Source: Gallionellaceae bacterium (GTDB taxonomy: Bacteria > Pseudomonadota > Gammaproteobacteria > Burkholderiales > Thiobacillaceae). Taken from it: a stretch of 64,000 bases of DNA. The position numbers and the translations under genes were made by a program. The notes beneath the pieces are model-generated. The model saw only the letters and a program-made list of their open reading frames with translations, searched no databases and was not told the origin of the DNA. This document shows positions 39,299 through 48,866 of the stretch, in pieces; the stretch's first letter is position 1, and each line of letters starts with the position of its first letter. The DNA lies in NCBI GenBank assembly GCA_028714875.1, contig JAQTLN010000007.1:1-64000 (forward strand), written 5' to 3'.

Positions 39299-39896
39299 CT
39301 GCAACGTTTGGGGATTTCATCACCAGCGGCAGCCCAGCGGCGACAAAGGTCACGGTATCGGCCAGGCGGGCGATGTCCTGGTTCAGCCAGCCGGCTTCAT
39401 CCACGAAGCGGCGGTTGAGTTCGCCCAGCGGAATCACGCCGAGGCCGATTTCGTTGGAGACCAACAGAATCTCGCCCGCCAGTGTCGGCAAGGTGGCGAG
39501 CAGGTCGGCGCGTTCCCGCGCGAACACCGCCTCGCCGGCTTCCAGCAGATTCATCAGCCACAGGGTCAGGCAATCCACCAGCACGCATTGGCCCGTGCCG
39601 GTTTCAAGTTTCAGCGCCTCGGCAAGGTGGATGGGTTCTTCCACGGTGCGCCAGTGAGCAGCTCTTTCTTCCTGGTGGCGGGCGATGCGCGCCGCCATCT
39701 CGGCATCACGCGCCTCGCCGGTGGCGATGACCGTCACCGCCAGGCCGCCACGTTCAGCCAGTTCCTGCGCGTGGCGGCTTTTTCCCGAACGGGCACCGCC
39801 GAGGATCAGGGTGAGCTGTAGCGCCGGCGTCCCGCCGGCTTCGTTCTTCTGATCAGGCCTTGGATGCCGGCGAGACGCTGGCGCTACTGGTCTCAT
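39252..39896 (-). CDS. cobU: Adenosylcobinamide kinase / adenosylcobinamide-phosphate guanylyltransferase; both ends encoded by repeats
   Basis: 214 residues. The P-loop ILGGARSGKS (about 31-40), VIATGEARDAEM, the guanylylated His region ARHQEERAAHW, and LLVSNEIGLGVIP are the CobU marks. The normal protein would begin near LTLILGGA, but no canonical start codon exists there. The first available ATG (39896) lies at the far side of a family C repeat that encodes residues ~3-27 (PVAPASRRHPRPDQ.. GGTPAL). The last ~15 residues run into a family D repeat. ATG overlaps the stop of the upstream helicase gene (ATGA). Confidence 0.87.
   Translation of the reverse strand: MRPVAPASRRHPRPDQKNEAGGTPALQLTLILGGARSGKSRHAQELAERGGLAVTVIATGEARDAEMAARIARHQEERAAHWRTVEEPIHLAEALKLETGTGQCVLVDCLTLWLMNLLEAGEAVFARERADLLATLPTLAGEILLVSNEIGLGVIPLGELNRRFVDEAGWLNQDIARLADTVTFVAAGLPLVMKSPNVAAQPGVAASGSRCAPI
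39817..39889. repeat. Repeat family C coding for the cobU N-terminus
   Basis: TGTAGCGCCGGCGTCCCGCC.. TTCTGATCAGGC.. GCCGGCGAGACGCTGGCGCTA: a full palindrome, translated on the minus strand. Confidence 0.88.
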
Positions 39897-42800
39897 TTCG
39901 CCGGCAGCGGCGCGAGCAAGGCGCGGAGGTCTTCCTCGCCGAACTTGCTCATCGCCGCCGCGTCCTCGGACAACACGCCTTCCGCCAGGGCGGCTTTCTT
40001 TTCCTGAAGGGCGACGATGCGCTCCTCGATGCTGCCCGCCGCCACCAGTTTGTAGACGAACACGGTGTTCTTCTGGCCGATGCGGTGGGCGCGGTCGGTG
40101 GCCTGGTTTTCCGCCGCCGGGTTCCACCAGGGGTCGAAGTGGATGACGGTGTCCGCCGTGGTCAGGTTGAGGCCGACGCCGCCGGCTTTCAGGCTGATCA
40201 GGAACACCGGCACGTCGCCGTCCTGGAAGCGGCCGACGACTTCCTCGCGGTTGGTCGTGTCGCCGGTGAGGCTGACGTGGGCGATGCCGGCGCGGTCCAG
40301 TTCCTCGCCGATCAGGGCGAGCATGGTGGTGAACTGGGAGAACACCAGGACCCGCCGCCCTTCCTCCACCAGTTCCGGCAGCATGTCCATCAGCAGTTCC
40401 AGCTTGGCGCGCTCCTTGACCTTGGCCGCCGCCTGGATGGTTTTCAGCAGGCGCGGGTCGCAACAGACCTGCCTGAGCTTGAGCAGGGCATCGAGAATGA
40501 CGATCTGGCTGCGGTTGAAGCCTTTGCTGGCGATTTCCTCTTGCACCCGTGCGTCCATCGCCGCGCGCACCGTTTCGTACAGGTCGCGCTGGCCGCCTTG
40601 CAGTTCCACGTCGCGCACGATGATGGTTTTCGCCGGCAGTTCTTTCGCCACGTCCTCCTTCTTGCGGCGCAGGATGAAGGGGGCGATGCGGCGCGCCAGC
40701 AGGTCGCGGCGCAACTGGTCGCCGCGCTTTTCGATGGGCGTGCGCCAGGTGGCGGTGAACTGTTTGCTGTCGCCGAGAAAGCCGGGCAGGAGGAAATCGA
40801 ACTGCGCCCACAACTCGCCCAAATGGTTTTCCAGCGGCGTGCCGGTCAGGCAGAGGCGGTGCCGCGCCTGCAACCGGCGCACCACGCCGGCGGCGCGGGC
40901 CTTGGCGTTCTTCACCGTCTGCGCCTCGTCCAGAATCAGGAAGGCGTAGCCGTGGCGCGCCAGTTCCTCCTCGTCGCGCCAGAGCAGCGGGTAGGTGGTG
41001 AGGCAGACATCGTGTCGCGGAATCAGCGGGAAGGCGTCCGCGCGCGCCGGGCCGTGCAGGCTCAACACGCGCAGGTCGGGCGCGCAACGCGCGGCTTCGC
41101 GCTTCCAGTTGAAGATCAGGGAGGTAGGCAGCACCACCAGGGCCGGCTGGTCGAGGCGGCCGGCCCGCTTCTCGGCCAGCAGGTGGGCCAGGGTCTGCGC
41201 GGTCTTGCCCAGGCCCATGTCGTCGGCCAGGATGCCGGCCAGATTCTGTTCGCGCAGGAATTGCAGCCAGGCCAGGCCTTCCCGTTGGTAGGGGCGCAGG
41301 TCCAGGTTGAAGCCTTCCGGCACCGCCACGGTTTTGATGCCTTGCGCCTGCTTCAGGCGCCGCGCCATTTGGAAAATCTCATCCTCGCCCTTGAATTGCC
41401 AACGGGTTTTGTCGGCGAGGAAATCCAGGCGTGGCGCGTCCAGGGCGGAAACCCGCAGTTCCCCGTCAGCCGGCAGCGCGTCGAACAGGTCGATCAGTGT
41501 ACTGGCCAGGGGCTTGATCCGCTCCGCTGTCACCCGCACCCGGTCGCCCGTCGCGGTGTGCAGAATCACCGCTTCGTCGTTCTTGATGCGTTTCAGCTTG
41601 GCCGCGTCCAGCCAGCGCGGCTCGCGCTGGAACAGGTTGGACAACAGCGGCGCCAGGGCCAGGCGCCGGCCTTCGACCAGGATGCCCAGGTCCAGCTTGA
41701 ACCAGCCGTTGCCTGCTTCGTCGAGTTCCGCGTCCCAACTTTCCGCTTCCAGGATGTGATGGCGGAAATCGCGCGGATATTCCAGCAGCCAGCCGGCGGC
41801 GGCCAGGCGTGGCGCAATGTCGCTGAAGAAACGCTCCCAGACGGCCTCGCTCTCCAGGCCCAGCTTGCCGGTCGGTGTTGCGCTGGCGTAACTGAATGCG
41901 CGGACGGGCACCGGGGCGAAGCCGAGTTGGCGCAGTTCTTCCTGCCGCGCGGCTTCCGCCGCCATGTCTCGGTTGATGCGGGCGGCCTGGCCATCGGCCA
42001 GGGTGACGTATTGCTTGCCGTCGCCAGGCGTGGTTTCCACGCCCTGATCGCCGTAACGGAAGGCGAGACTGGCGTAATCGTAGAGGTGGGGCCGGTAATC
42101 CTGGCAGGGGGGATAGCCGCGATGCGCGGTCCAGTTGCTGAAGGCGCCGCTGGCCAGTTTCAGCACCGGTATTGGCGGGCCTTCGAGCACGGCGAGGGGG
42201 GCGCCTGCCGCCGGTCGCGGCAGATCCGGCGCCGCCTCGGCCAGCAGTTCCGCCACCACCGGCAGGTCGCCCCGGCCCAGCGGGGGCAGGTCCAGCAGCC
42301 GGCTCAACAGGGCGGTGTGGTCGCCGCAATCCAGCGGCCCGGCCTCGCCGCCGGCGCTGTCCAGGTACCAGAGCGGATCGGTGGGCAGCAGATGGGCGGC
42401 GGGCGGATCGGCTTGCAGCGTGGCGAGGGTATGGCCCACTTGATCGAGGCGCCAGTCGAGGCGGCCGGGGCGCGCCTCGCCCGGCCGCAGGGGCAGGCAA
42501 TGCCAGTCGGAAGGCGAGTAATTGCGCCCCAGACTCTCCACCACCCAGGCGCGGCCGCTGGCCGTGATCGCCGACAGAATCGCGGCCCCAGTGGCGCCTT
42601 CCAGAGTATGGCCGTAGCTGTAGCGGTGCTTGCCGCTCAAACGGTGCAACTGGCGCAGGATGTCGTGGTCTTCATGCGCCACGAACAGTGGCGGCTCGAT
42701 CAGGGCGCGCTCGATGTTGTCCCAGCCTTTGCCGGCGGGCTTGCCCTCGCTGACGCGCCCCTTGAACAGCACCAGCCGCGTTTCGCCTTCCAGAACGGGC

Positions 42801-43237
42801 GGCAGGATGAAGTAATGCAGGGCGTCTTTTGACTTGCCCGCCTTGCGCGCGGTGGCGGTGGTCGGGTGCAGCGCCGCGCGGGTTTCCTCGGCCCAGGCGA
42901 GGATCGTCTTGCTCGGCCGCGCCGGGGTCGTGTCGGGCTGGCCTATCTCGCCGCGCCGGGACAGCGCAGCCACCAGCACCGCCACGCAGTGCTTGCAGGC
43001 ATGTCCCACCGGGCAGGTGCAATTGGCGTCGATCAGAGAGCGGCCGGTGAGTTGGAAAAACGTGATATGCACCTGATAAGGCTGACGCATCGTGCCCTGT
43101 ACCCGGGCGGTGATTTCCGCTTCTTGGATGGCGAGATCGCGCACCCTGGGGCCGTAGGTCTGCGCCTTGCGTAGGGTGTGTGGGTCGAACCAGCGGGCGA
43201 TGTCGGTCGGGCCGTAGCTTTGCGTGGGAGAGGTCAT
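39893..43237 (-). CDS. SNF2-family helicase-like ATPase with SWIM zinc finger
   Basis: 1114 residues. A SWIM finger (Cys73, Cys75, Cys81, His83 in [12 protein letters not shown]) is followed by a ~550-residue region of low similarity and a SWI2/SNF2 motor: [17 protein letters not shown] (Lys about 678), [14 protein letters not shown] (about 768), [16 protein letters not shown] and a C-terminal helicase half with [10 protein letters not shown] and [10 protein letters not shown]. Bacterial HepA/SNF2 relatives remodel protein-DNA or RNA polymerase complexes. Its start overlaps the cobQ stop and its stop overlaps the cobU start, so it is embedded in the B12 run, where no function for it is known. 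Confidence 0.92.
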   Translation of the reverse strand: MTSPTQSYGPTDIARWFDPHTLRKAQTYGPRVRDLAIQEAEITARVQGTMRQPYQVHITFFQLTGRSLIDANCTCPVGHACKHCVAVLVAALSRRGEIGQPDTTPARPSKTILAWAEETRAALHPTTATARKAGKSKDALHYFILPPVLEGETRLVLFKGRVSEGKPAGKGWDNIERALIEPPLFVAHEDHDILRQLHRLSGKHRYSYGHTLEGATGAAILSAITASGRAWVVESLGRNYSPSDWHCLPLRPGEARPGRLDWRLDQVGHTLATLQADPPAAHLLPTDPLWYLDSAGGEAGPLDCGDHTALLSRLLDLPPLGRGDLPVVAELLAEAAPDLPRPAAGAPLAVLEGPPIPVLKLASGAFSNWTAHRGYPPCQDYRPHLYDYASLAFRYGDQGVETTPGDGKQYVTLADGQAARINRDMAAEAARQEELRQLGFAPVPVRAFSYASATPTGKLGLESEAVWERFFSDIAPRLAAAGWLLEYPRDFRHHILEAESWDAELDEAGNGWFKLDLGILVEGRRLALAPLLSNLFQREPRWLDAAKLKRIKNDEAVILHTATGDRVRVTAERIKPLASTLIDLFDALPADGELRVSALDAPRLDFLADKTRWQFKGEDEIFQMARRLKQAQGIKTVAVPEGFNLDLRPYQREGLAWLQFLREQNLAGILADDMGLGKTAQTLAHLLAEKRAGRLDQPALVVLPTSLIFNWKREAARCAPDLRVLSLHGPARADAFPLIPRHDVCLTTYPLLWRDEEELARHGYAFLILDEAQTVKNAKARAAGVVRRLQARHRLCLTGTPLENHLGELWAQFDFLLPGFLGDSKQFTATWRTPIEKRGDQLRRDLLARRIAPFILRRKKEDVAKELPAKTIIVRDVELQGGQRDLYETVRAAMDARVQEEIASKGFNRSQIVILDALLKLRQVCCDPRLLKTIQAAAKVKERAKLELLMDMLPELVEEGRRVLVFSQFTTMLALIGEELDRAGIAHVSLTGDTTNREEVVGRFQDGDVPVFLISLKAGGVGLNLTTADTVIHFDPWWNPAAENQATDRAHRIGQKNTVFVYKLVAAGSIEERIVALQEKKAALAEGVLSEDAAAMSKFGEEDLRALLAPLPAK

Positions 43238-44826
43238 GACAAAAGGTGAAGCAGCGCCTGGGTGTCCAGATGATATTCGACCGCATCGGCCAGACGGTCG
43301 ATGGCGGCCTCGCGCAGGGCGTGGATGTCGGGTGCCTTGGCCTCGCGCAAACCTGCCCAGGCCAGCAGCGCGTCGGCGGCGGCGGAGTTGTCGAACAGGC
43401 CATGCAGATAGGTGCCGGCAACCTGGCCATCTTCCGCGAGGGCGCCATCGACGCGGCCATCGAGCCAGGCCAGCGGCCGTTGCAGCGCCGCGCCAGTGCT
43501 GACGCCGGCATGGATTTCGTAGCCGGAAACGGGGGCGTCGTCGAACGTCAGCCGTCCCGTCACATTGCGCAACTGCTTTTCCGCCGCCAGGGTGGTCTCC
43601 ATCTCCAGCCAGCCGAAGCCGGTGCTGGAACCAGGGTCGCCCTCGATGCCGATCGGGTCGTGGATCGCCCGCCCCAACATCTGAAAGCCGCCGCATATCC
43701 CCAGCAGCTTGCCGCCGTAACGCAGATGCTTTTGCAGGTGCTCGGTCCAGCCGCGCTCGCGCAGGAATGCGAGGTCGTCGCGCACCGACTTGGAACCGGG
43801 CAGGATGATCAGGTCAGCGGGTGGTGGCGCCTCATCAATGCCGATAAACCGGAAGTCCACCCCCGGATGCAGGCGCAGCGCATCGAAGTCGGTGTGGTTG
43901 GAAATGCGCGGCAGGACCGGGACGACAACGCGCAATCTCCCCTCTCCCGCCGGGAGAGGGGCCGAGGGTGAGGGAGCGGCGGTTACCTCTCCGGCAACGC
44001 TTGATCCGGGGGCCGGCGTTTTTTCCTCTCCCCGGCCCTCCCCCGGAGGGGGAGGGAGACAAGCCGGCAACGCATCCTCCGCTTCCAGATGCAGTCCATG
44101 CAGATATGGCAACACCCCCAGCACCGGCTTGCCGGTTTCCCGTTCCAGCCAATCCAGCCCGCTTTGCAGCAAGGCGATGTCGCCGCGAAAGCGGTTGATG
44201 ACGAAGCCCTTGACCCGCGCCCGTTCCGTTTCTGACAGCAGCGCCAGGGTGCCGACGATATGGGCGAAGACACCGCCCCGGTCGATGTCGGCGATCAGAA
44301 TCACCGGGCAATCCACCGCCTCCGCGAAACCCATGTTGGCGATGTCGCCCTCACGCAGATTGATTTCCGCCGGGCTGCCGGCGCCCTCGACGATGACCGC
44401 CTCGTACTGCCGCGCGAGGCGCGCGTAGGACTCCAATACCGCCGCCCGCGCCACCTGCTTGTAGAGCGGATGGCCGACAGGCCGATCCGCCGTTTCCTCC
44501 GCGTCGTCGAAATAACCCGCCGCTTCCATATTGCCGAGCGCCCGCCCCTGGATGATGACCTGGCAGCCGGTGTCGGAATTGGGCTTCAGCAGCACCGGGT
44601 TCATGTCGCTATGTGGCGCCAAGCCGCACGCCTGCGCCTGCACCGCCTGGGCGCGGCCGATCTCACCATCGTCAGCGGTTACCGCGCTGTTCAGCGCCAT
44701 GTTCTGCGGTTTGAACGGCGCCACCCACGCGCCGCGCCGTTTCAGCCAGCGGCACAGCGCCGTCACCAACGCGCTCTTGCCGGCATCCGAGGTGCAGCCC
44801 TGGACCATCAGGGTTCGGGCGGTCAT
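43234..44826 (-). CDS. cobQ: Cobyric acid synthase with in-frame repeat insertion
   Basis: 530 residues; relatives are ~480-490. The N-terminal ATP domain begins [20 protein letters not shown]; the middle has [13 protein letters not shown] and [15 protein letters not shown]. The C-terminal class-I-like glutamine amidotransferase domain has [12 protein letters not shown] (nucleophile Cys) and a late His ([11 protein letters not shown]). It amidates side chains b, d, e and g of adenosylcobyrinic acid diamide. Residues ~256-297 ([12 protein letters not shown].. PLPAGEGRL) are a family B repeat lying in the linker between the two domains, a tolerant place. Confidence 0.94.
   Translation of the reverse strand: MTARTLMVQGCTSDAGKSALVTALCRWLKRRGAWVAPFKPQNMALNSAVTADDGEIGRAQAVQAQACGLAPHSDMNPVLLKPNSDTGCQVIIQGRALGNMEAAGYFDDAEETADRPVGHPLYKQVARAAVLESYARLARQYEAVIVEGAGSPAEINLREGDIANMGFAEAVDCPVILIADIDRGGVFAHIVGTLALLSETERARVKGFVINRFRGDIALLQSGLDWLERETGKPVLGVLPYLHGLHLEAEDALPACLPPPPGEGRGEEKTPAPGSSVAGEVTAAPSPSAPLPAGEGRLRVVVPVLPRISNHTDFDALRLHPGVDFRFIGIDEAPPPADLIILPGSKSVRDDLAFLRERGWTEHLQKHLRYGGKLLGICGGFQMLGRAIHDPIGIEGDPGSSTGFGWLEMETTLAAEKQLRNVTGRLTFDDAPVSGYEIHAGVSTGAALQRPLAWLDGRVDGALAEDGQVAGTYLHGLFDNSAAADALLAWAGLREAKAPDIHALREAAIDRLADAVEYHLDTQALLHLLS
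43938..44060. repeat. Repeat family B inside cobQ, in frame
   Basis: CCCCTCTCCCGCCGGGAGAG, GGGCCGAGGGTGAGGGAG, a spacer of about 45 bases, then CCTCTCCCCGGCCCTCCCCC and GGAGGGGGAGGGAG. Confidence 0.9.
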
Positions 44827-44836
44827 GCCAGGCGCC

Positions 44837-45253
44837 TCATGCCGGCGGAATGACCCAGTTTTCCACCTGTAACCCTGGGTAAACCTTGAAATCGGCTTCG
44901 TTGTTGGTAATCAGCGTGGCATTCAGGCTGACGGCGTGGGCGGCGATAAGGCGGTCGAGCGCATCGCGGCGACGGTCGCGGACCGCGGCGGCGAGTACCC
45001 CGTAGCGCTCCGCCGCGCCCAGGTCGAAGGGCAGCGCGGGCACCTGGGTCAGCAAGCGGCGCAACGACTGCTCCGCTGCCAGGCGGTCTGGATCGTGCGT
45101 CGAGTAGCGTTCGATGCCGTGGCGCAACTCCGCATAGGTGACGATGGAGATCGCCAGATCGCCCAGGGGCGTCTGGCGGAACCGTTCGATCAGGTGCGGC
45201 GGATGTACCTCCATCAGGTGTATGCAAATATTGGTATCGAGCAGGTAGCGCAT
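44837..45253 (-). CDS. vapC: PIN-domain toxin (VapC)
   Basis: 138 residues. PIN acidic residues: Asp in [13 protein letters not shown], Glu in [11 protein letters not shown], and Asp in LDRLIAAHA.. [16 protein letters not shown]. VapC toxins are Mg2+-dependent RNases that often cut initiator tRNA or rRNA. It starts three bases after the antitoxin gene. The pair sits between cbiB and cobQ and separates these two B12 genes. Confidence 0.93.
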   Translation of the reverse strand: MRYLLDTNICIHLMEVHPPHLIERFRQTPLGDLAISIVTYAELRHGIERYSTHDPDRLAAEQSLRRLLTQVPALPFDLGAAERYGVLAAAVRDRRRDALDRLIAAHAVSLNATLITNNEADFKVYPGLQVENWVIPPA

Positions 45254-45256
45254 CGC

Positions 45257-45520
45257 TTATTCCGCCTTCTCGGCCTGCCCGAATCCACTCCAGTCGCGCT
45301 CTTTCTGTTCGTGGAATTCGCGCCCCTCCGCCATGAAACCTTTGGGGAAGGAAGAAAAAATTTCCATCAGATCCGCCAGCGTCTCTTTCTTCACTGGACG
45401 CACCACCAGGGTGTTGCCCACCTGTTCGATCTCGATTTCCTGGCCCGCCTCGACGATGGCGAGTTCCTTGGGAATGCGCACGGCCAGCGAATTGCCGCTC
45501 TTGAATACACGGGTCAGCAT
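45257..45520 (-). CDS. vapB: AbrB-type antitoxin (VapB)
   Basis: 87 residues. The N-terminal swapped-hairpin DNA-binding domain is clear (TRVFKSGNSLAVRIPKELAI.. EIEIEQVGNTLVVRPVK); the acidic tail would wrap the toxin. ATG 45518-45520 was chosen because it begins the domain, although the frame stays open upstream. A perfect inverted repeat at 45539-45557 lies just upstream and is the probable operator. Confidence 0.92.
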   Translation of the reverse strand: MLTRVFKSGNSLAVRIPKELAIVEAGQEIEIEQVGNTLVVRPVKKETLADLMEIFSSFPKGFMAEGREFHEQKERDWSGFGQAEKAE

Positions 45521-45538
45521 GACGGTCTCCAGGGGTTG

Positions 45539-45557
45539 TGTATATACGGGATATACA
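45539..45557. promoter_or_regulatory. Probable VapBC operator
   Basis: TGTATAT-ACGGG-ATATACA, a perfect seven-base inverted repeat 19-37 bases upstream of vapB. AbrB-type VapB antitoxins bind such palindromes to repress their own operon. The AT-rich half sites stand out from the GC-rich surroundings. Confidence 0.75.
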
Positions 45558-45665
45558 TGGTCGAAATGGCCGTGGTCAAGGGTAACGTGCGCCAGTGCGC
45601 CATCCAGCCGTTCGTTGAGTGGTATGTCGTATTTCACCGCCGCCCGGCGCGGCCGGCTACCACAT

Positions 45666-46547
45666 TCAAGCAAGCAGGTTCTCCCGCAGGTAATTGAAGA
45701 TGTCGTTCCAGCCCAGCCCAAGCCGGCTGAACCACCACCAGGCGGAAGCACCGAGGCCGATGCTGGCCAGCCACAGCAGCAGACTGTTACGTACCAGCGC
45801 CAGCGCGCGTTCGATGTCCGCCGCTTCGGGTGCGCTGTCGCTACCTAGCGGCGGGCGCTCTACCCATTCGTCCTGAACGCGCGCGCGGCCACCGAGGCGG
45901 ATGTCCAGGGCCCCGGCGCCGGCGGCCAGTAGTGGCCCGGCGTTGGGGTCGTGCCAGGTGGGCGCTTGTTCGCGCCAGCAGTCCAGCGCCCGCCGGGTGT
46001 GTCCAAGCAATGCATAAGTGAGCGCGGCGAGGCGTGCCGGAAGGGTGCCTAGCATGTCGTCCAGTTGCGCCGCCGCCCAGCCGAATTCGTGGTGGCGCGC
46101 GTCTTTGTGGCCCCACCGGGCGTTCAGGATGTGAGCGAGGCGAGAGAGGATGGCGCCGGGCGCGCCGGCGACGAGAAACCAGAACAGGACGCCGAAGACG
46201 CCGCCGTTCAGCAGCACGCTTTCGCAGGTGGCAATGGTGTGTTCCGGGCTGTCCACCGCGTCGGGGACGGGGTCACGCGGCGCTCCCCCGCCGAGGGTGA
46301 AATACAAGGCCCAGAAGGAAAATCCTGTGCCCCAGCCTTGCGGAAGTTCCGCCAATTCGGTGGCCAGCAAGACCGGCGGCAGCACCAGAGCGGCGACGAC
46401 GAACACGCCGCGCCAGCGATCCCGCGCATAAAACCGCTGTTCCAGCCACGTCGCCAGCCGCCGGAAGCCGGCCAGCGGATGCCAACGGCGCGGTTCGCCC
46501 AACAGCCAATCGAGGGTGACGGCGAGCGTCATCAACAGCGCGGTCAT
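45666..46547 (-). CDS. cbiB: Adenosylcobinamide-phosphate synthase
   Basis: 293 residues, several membrane helices. N-terminal LDWLLGEPRRWHPLAGF and the segments ESVLLNGGVFGVLFWFLVAGAPGAI.. RWGHKDARHHEFGWAAAQLDDML.. TWHDPNAGPLLAAGAGAL are CbiB/CobD features. The stretch between the second helix and ESV (residues ~78-108) looks shortened: the usual ~40-residue helical part with the IVSRDT motif is reduced to PRDPVPDAVDSPEH. It attaches aminopropanol phosphate to cobyric acid. It is divergent from btuF. Confidence 0.88.
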   Translation of the reverse strand: MTALLMTLAVTLDWLLGEPRRWHPLAGFRRLATWLEQRFYARDRWRGVFVVAALVLPPVLLATELAELPQGWGTGFSFWALYFTLGGGAPRDPVPDAVDSPEHTIATCESVLLNGGVFGVLFWFLVAGAPGAILSRLAHILNARWGHKDARHHEFGWAAAQLDDMLGTLPARLAALTYALLGHTRRALDCWREQAPTWHDPNAGPLLAAGAGALDIRLGGRARVQDEWVERPPLGSDSAPEAADIERALALVRNSLLLWLASIGLGASAWWWFSRLGLGWNDIFNYLRENLLA

Positions 46548-46621
46548 CGTTTGCCGCCCACGCCATGCCGCCGGGCGCGCTTCACATAGAATCCCGCCTC
46601 CACATTCACACCGGATAAGGC

Positions 46622-47500
46622 ATGACCTTCCTTCAAGCGCTTACGCTTGCCGCTCTGCTGTTCAGTGCCACGGCGCATGCCGAAGTGGTGGTACGCGACG
46701 ACACCGGCGTGACCGTGCGTCTGCCGACTCCGGCCCGGCGCATCGTCAGCCTGGCGCCGCATGCCACGGAACTCCTGTTCGCCGCCGGGGCGGGCGGGCG
46801 TCTGGTCGGCGCGGTGGAGTACAGCGACTACCCGGAGGCGGCGCAGCGGGTGCCCAGGGTGGGCGGGTATTCGAACCCCGATCTGGAGCGCATCGTCGCG
46901 CTCAAGCCGGACTTGGTGCTGGTCTGGCAGAGCGGGAATGCCGCCGCCACCGTGAACCGGCTGCAAGCCCTGGGCCTGACCGTGTACCAGAGCCAACCCG
47001 ACCGGCTGGAGGACATTCCGGCGAGCATCGAGAAACTGGGTCGCCTGGCTGGCTCCGGGGCCGTGGCCGGGCGGGCGGCGGCGGACTTCCGGCAACGCCT
47101 GGTGGCCCTGCACAAACAGTATTCGCCGCGCCCGACCGTGGCGATGTTCTATCAGGCCTGGCACCAGCCGCTGCTGACCGTGGGCGGCAGCCAGATCATC
47201 AGCGATGTGATTCGTCTCTGCGGCGGCGAGAATATCTTCGCCGGCCTCGCCGCCAAGGCGCCGTCCGTCAGCGTGGAAGCGGTGCTGGCGGCCGACCCGG
47301 AGGCCATCGTCGCCAGCGGGATGGGCCACGACACGCCCATCGGCCTGGACGACTGGCGCAAATGGACACGCATGAAAGCGGTGGCGCGCGACAATCTGTT
47401 CCCGATCTCCGCCGACCTCATGCAGCGCCCCACCCCGCGCCTGCTCGACGGCGCCGAACAGTTGTGTCGGCATCTGGAAACGGCGCGGGGAAGGCGGTAA
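46622..47500 (+). CDS. btuF: Periplasmic corrinoid-binding protein (BtuF-like)
   Basis: 292 residues. Signal peptide MTFLQALTLAALLFSATAHA, then a class III periplasmic binding protein fold: RRIVSLAPHATELLFAAGAG, VEYSDYPEAAQRVPRVGGY and KPDLVLVWQSGN. It delivers cobalamin to the BtuCD importer. It is the only B12 gene on the plus strand, between cbiB and the toxin-antitoxin genes and facing away from btuC and btuD. Confidence 0.92.
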   Translation: MTFLQALTLAALLFSATAHAEVVVRDDTGVTVRLPTPARRIVSLAPHATELLFAAGAGGRLVGAVEYSDYPEAAQRVPRVGGYSNPDLERIVALKPDLVLVWQSGNAAATVNRLQALGLTVYQSQPDRLEDIPASIEKLGRLAGSGAVAGRAAADFRQRLVALHKQYSPRPTVAMFYQAWHQPLLTVGGSQIISDVIRLCGGENIFAGLAAKAPSVSVEAVLAADPEAIVASGMGHDTPIGLDDWRKWTRMKAVARDNLFPISADLMQRPTPRLLDGAEQLCRHLETARGRR

Positions 47501-47511
47501 GGCATCAAGAT

Positions 47512-47817
47512 TCAACGGTCCACCCAATCATCGGCCGCATGGGCATCCCGCGCGTGGTGAAGTATCCGTGCAACGGTAATGCCGGCCTCGTCAGCGAAAT
47601 AAAACAGGATGTAGCGCGTGCTTGTGGGCCAACTCCGCAGGTTATCCGCAAGTTCCGGCCGCTTGCGCCCCATCGCGGGGTGATCGAGCAGCAAGCGCGC
47701 TTCGCGGTCTATCGTCTCGACGATCCGGTCAGCCGCCTCTGGGTTGTCCGTCGCAACATGCAGCCAGGCTTCGAGAAGGTCGTTTTCAGCGCTATCGGCA
47801 TAGCGCAACGTTGTCAT
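47512..47817 (-). CDS. parE: ParE/RelE-type toxin
   Basis: 101 residues from ATG 47817 (a TTG one codon earlier is possible). RYADSAENDLLEAWLHVATD, DHPAMGRKRPEL and the C-terminal TRYILFYFADEAGITVARILH are ParE hallmarks. ParE poisons DNA gyrase. It overlaps the antitoxin stop by one base (TGATG). It converges on btuF with 11 bases between. Confidence 0.93.
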   Translation of the reverse strand: MTTLRYADSAENDLLEAWLHVATDNPEAADRIVETIDREARLLLDHPAMGRKRPELADNLRSWPTSTRYILFYFADEAGITVARILHHARDAHAADDWVDR

Positions 47818-48092
47818 CAACTCGCCCGCCCTCTGCTGGCCAGTGTCGCGCGGCCACGTTGCTTGATCGCTTCAATGTCGATTTCCCGGGTCTTTCCCGC
47901 CTTGATGTCGGCGATACCCTGATCGATATCCGCCTTGAGGGCCACTAGCGATGCCGCGCGCATCTCCTGGTAAGCCTCGAACAAGCGCAGTGCTTCGCGT
48001 ATGACCTCGCTGGCGGAGCCATAAAGCCCGGATTCGACGTGACGGCGTACCCGGTTTTCGAGTTCTGGCGGCAGGGAAACATTGAGGGACAT
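47817..48092 (-). CDS. parD: ParD-type antitoxin
   Basis: 91 residues. A ribbon-helix-helix start (MSLNVSLPPELENRVRRHVE.. SASEVIREALRLFE) and an acidic C-terminal tail that binds the toxin. The ATG at 48090-48092 begins the domain; the frame remains open upstream. TACAAT (minus strand, near 48122-48127) could be its -10 box. Confidence 0.92.
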   Translation of the reverse strand: MSLNVSLPPELENRVRRHVESGLYGSASEVIREALRLFEAYQEMRAASLVALKADIDQGIADIKAGKTREIDIEAIKQRGRATLASRGRAS

Positions 48093-48145
48093 GCTGGACT
48101 CCATGTTGATGTCAGACTTTGCCATTGTAGGTGCATCACCCGGAT

Positions 48146-48568
48146 TTACGGCGTTCGCCAGCGCAGCCCCGGATAACGACTGAATCCCCGATCTGTCGTT
48201 ACCCACTCGCAACCCGCTTCAATCGCCAATGCGGCATGGTAAGCATCGGGAATCAGGTTGCCTTTGGCGTTTGCCACCCGGCACAGCTTCAAAAAAATAT
48301 CCCAATGTCGCGCTTGTGGAGACACCACCACGCAATTGGTTTGAGAACGAATTGCCCCGACAAATGCCAGGGCATCTTCCAAATCGCTGGGAGGGTCGAA
48401 GATTTTGGGATGCGTGACAATCCGCAAGAAACCGCTGAGCACCAACTCCGAAACGGCAAAAGAGGCATCCGAGTTGATTTGGTCTTCCAGCCATTGCCGA
48501 TACATGCTGTGGTTTGGCGAGTCCTCGCGATGGGCATACACCAAGACGTTTACATCACACATCAGCAT
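48146..48568 (-). CDS. PIN-domain toxin (second VapC)
   Basis: 140 residues. Asp in MLMCDVNVLVYAHRED, Glu in VSELVLSGFLRIV, and Asp residues in LIPDAYHAALAIEAGCEWVTTDRGF form the PIN metal site. This sequence type (TA system VapC, 'VNVLVYA') is distinct from the vapC at 44837. It overlaps the antitoxin stop by one base. Confidence 0.92.
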   Translation of the reverse strand: MLMCDVNVLVYAHREDSPNHSMYRQWLEDQINSDASFAVSELVLSGFLRIVTHPKIFDPPSDLEDALAFVGAIRSQTNCVVVSPQARHWDIFLKLCRVANAKGNLIPDAYHAALAIEAGCEWVTTDRGFSRYPGLRWRTP

Positions 48569-48807
48569 CAGCGGGTCTCCATCAAGTCCAGCAGGGCGGC
48601 GTTATCGTCCAGATCAACGCCGCGCAGCATGCCGCGCCCGTTCACTGTTTTCAGTTTGACCCGCTCCGAAGGCGGGTGTTTGGGGCGGGCCAACAGCTTT
48701 TCGCGTAACACCTCTTCCAGCAATGCGGTCAGCGTTGTGCCGCTTTCCTGTGCGTAACGGCGGGCCATTTCGTGCAGGTTGTCATCCAGTTGTATCGTCG
48801 TTCTCAT
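48568..48807 (-). CDS. Ribbon-helix-helix antitoxin (VapB-like)
   Basis: 79 residues, starting MRTTIQLDDNLHEMARRYAQ, a ribbon-helix-helix DNA-binding motif, with LTALLEEVLREKL as the second helix. The C-terminal part would bind the PIN toxin. A partially symmetric AATATGCACATT lies near 48830. It separates the parDE pair from btuD. Confidence 0.88.
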   Translation of the reverse strand: MRTTIQLDDNLHEMARRYAQESGTTLTALLEEVLREKLLARPKHPPSERVKLKTVNGRGMLRGVDLDDNAALLDLMETR

Positions 48808-48866
48808 GGTGGTCACCCTCTCAAGCATCAATATGCACATTGTAGATGCGCCGACATCAAAGCAAA

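Noticed and set aside
39860-42832. 990-codon plus-strand open frame opposite the SNF2 gene
   Set aside because: Shadow of the SNF2 frame with biased composition (Ala, Arg, Gln, Val) and no motif.
45666-46547. Considered as a frameshifted cbiB
   Set aside because: Other frames do not contain the missing segment, so a shortened but open gene fits better.
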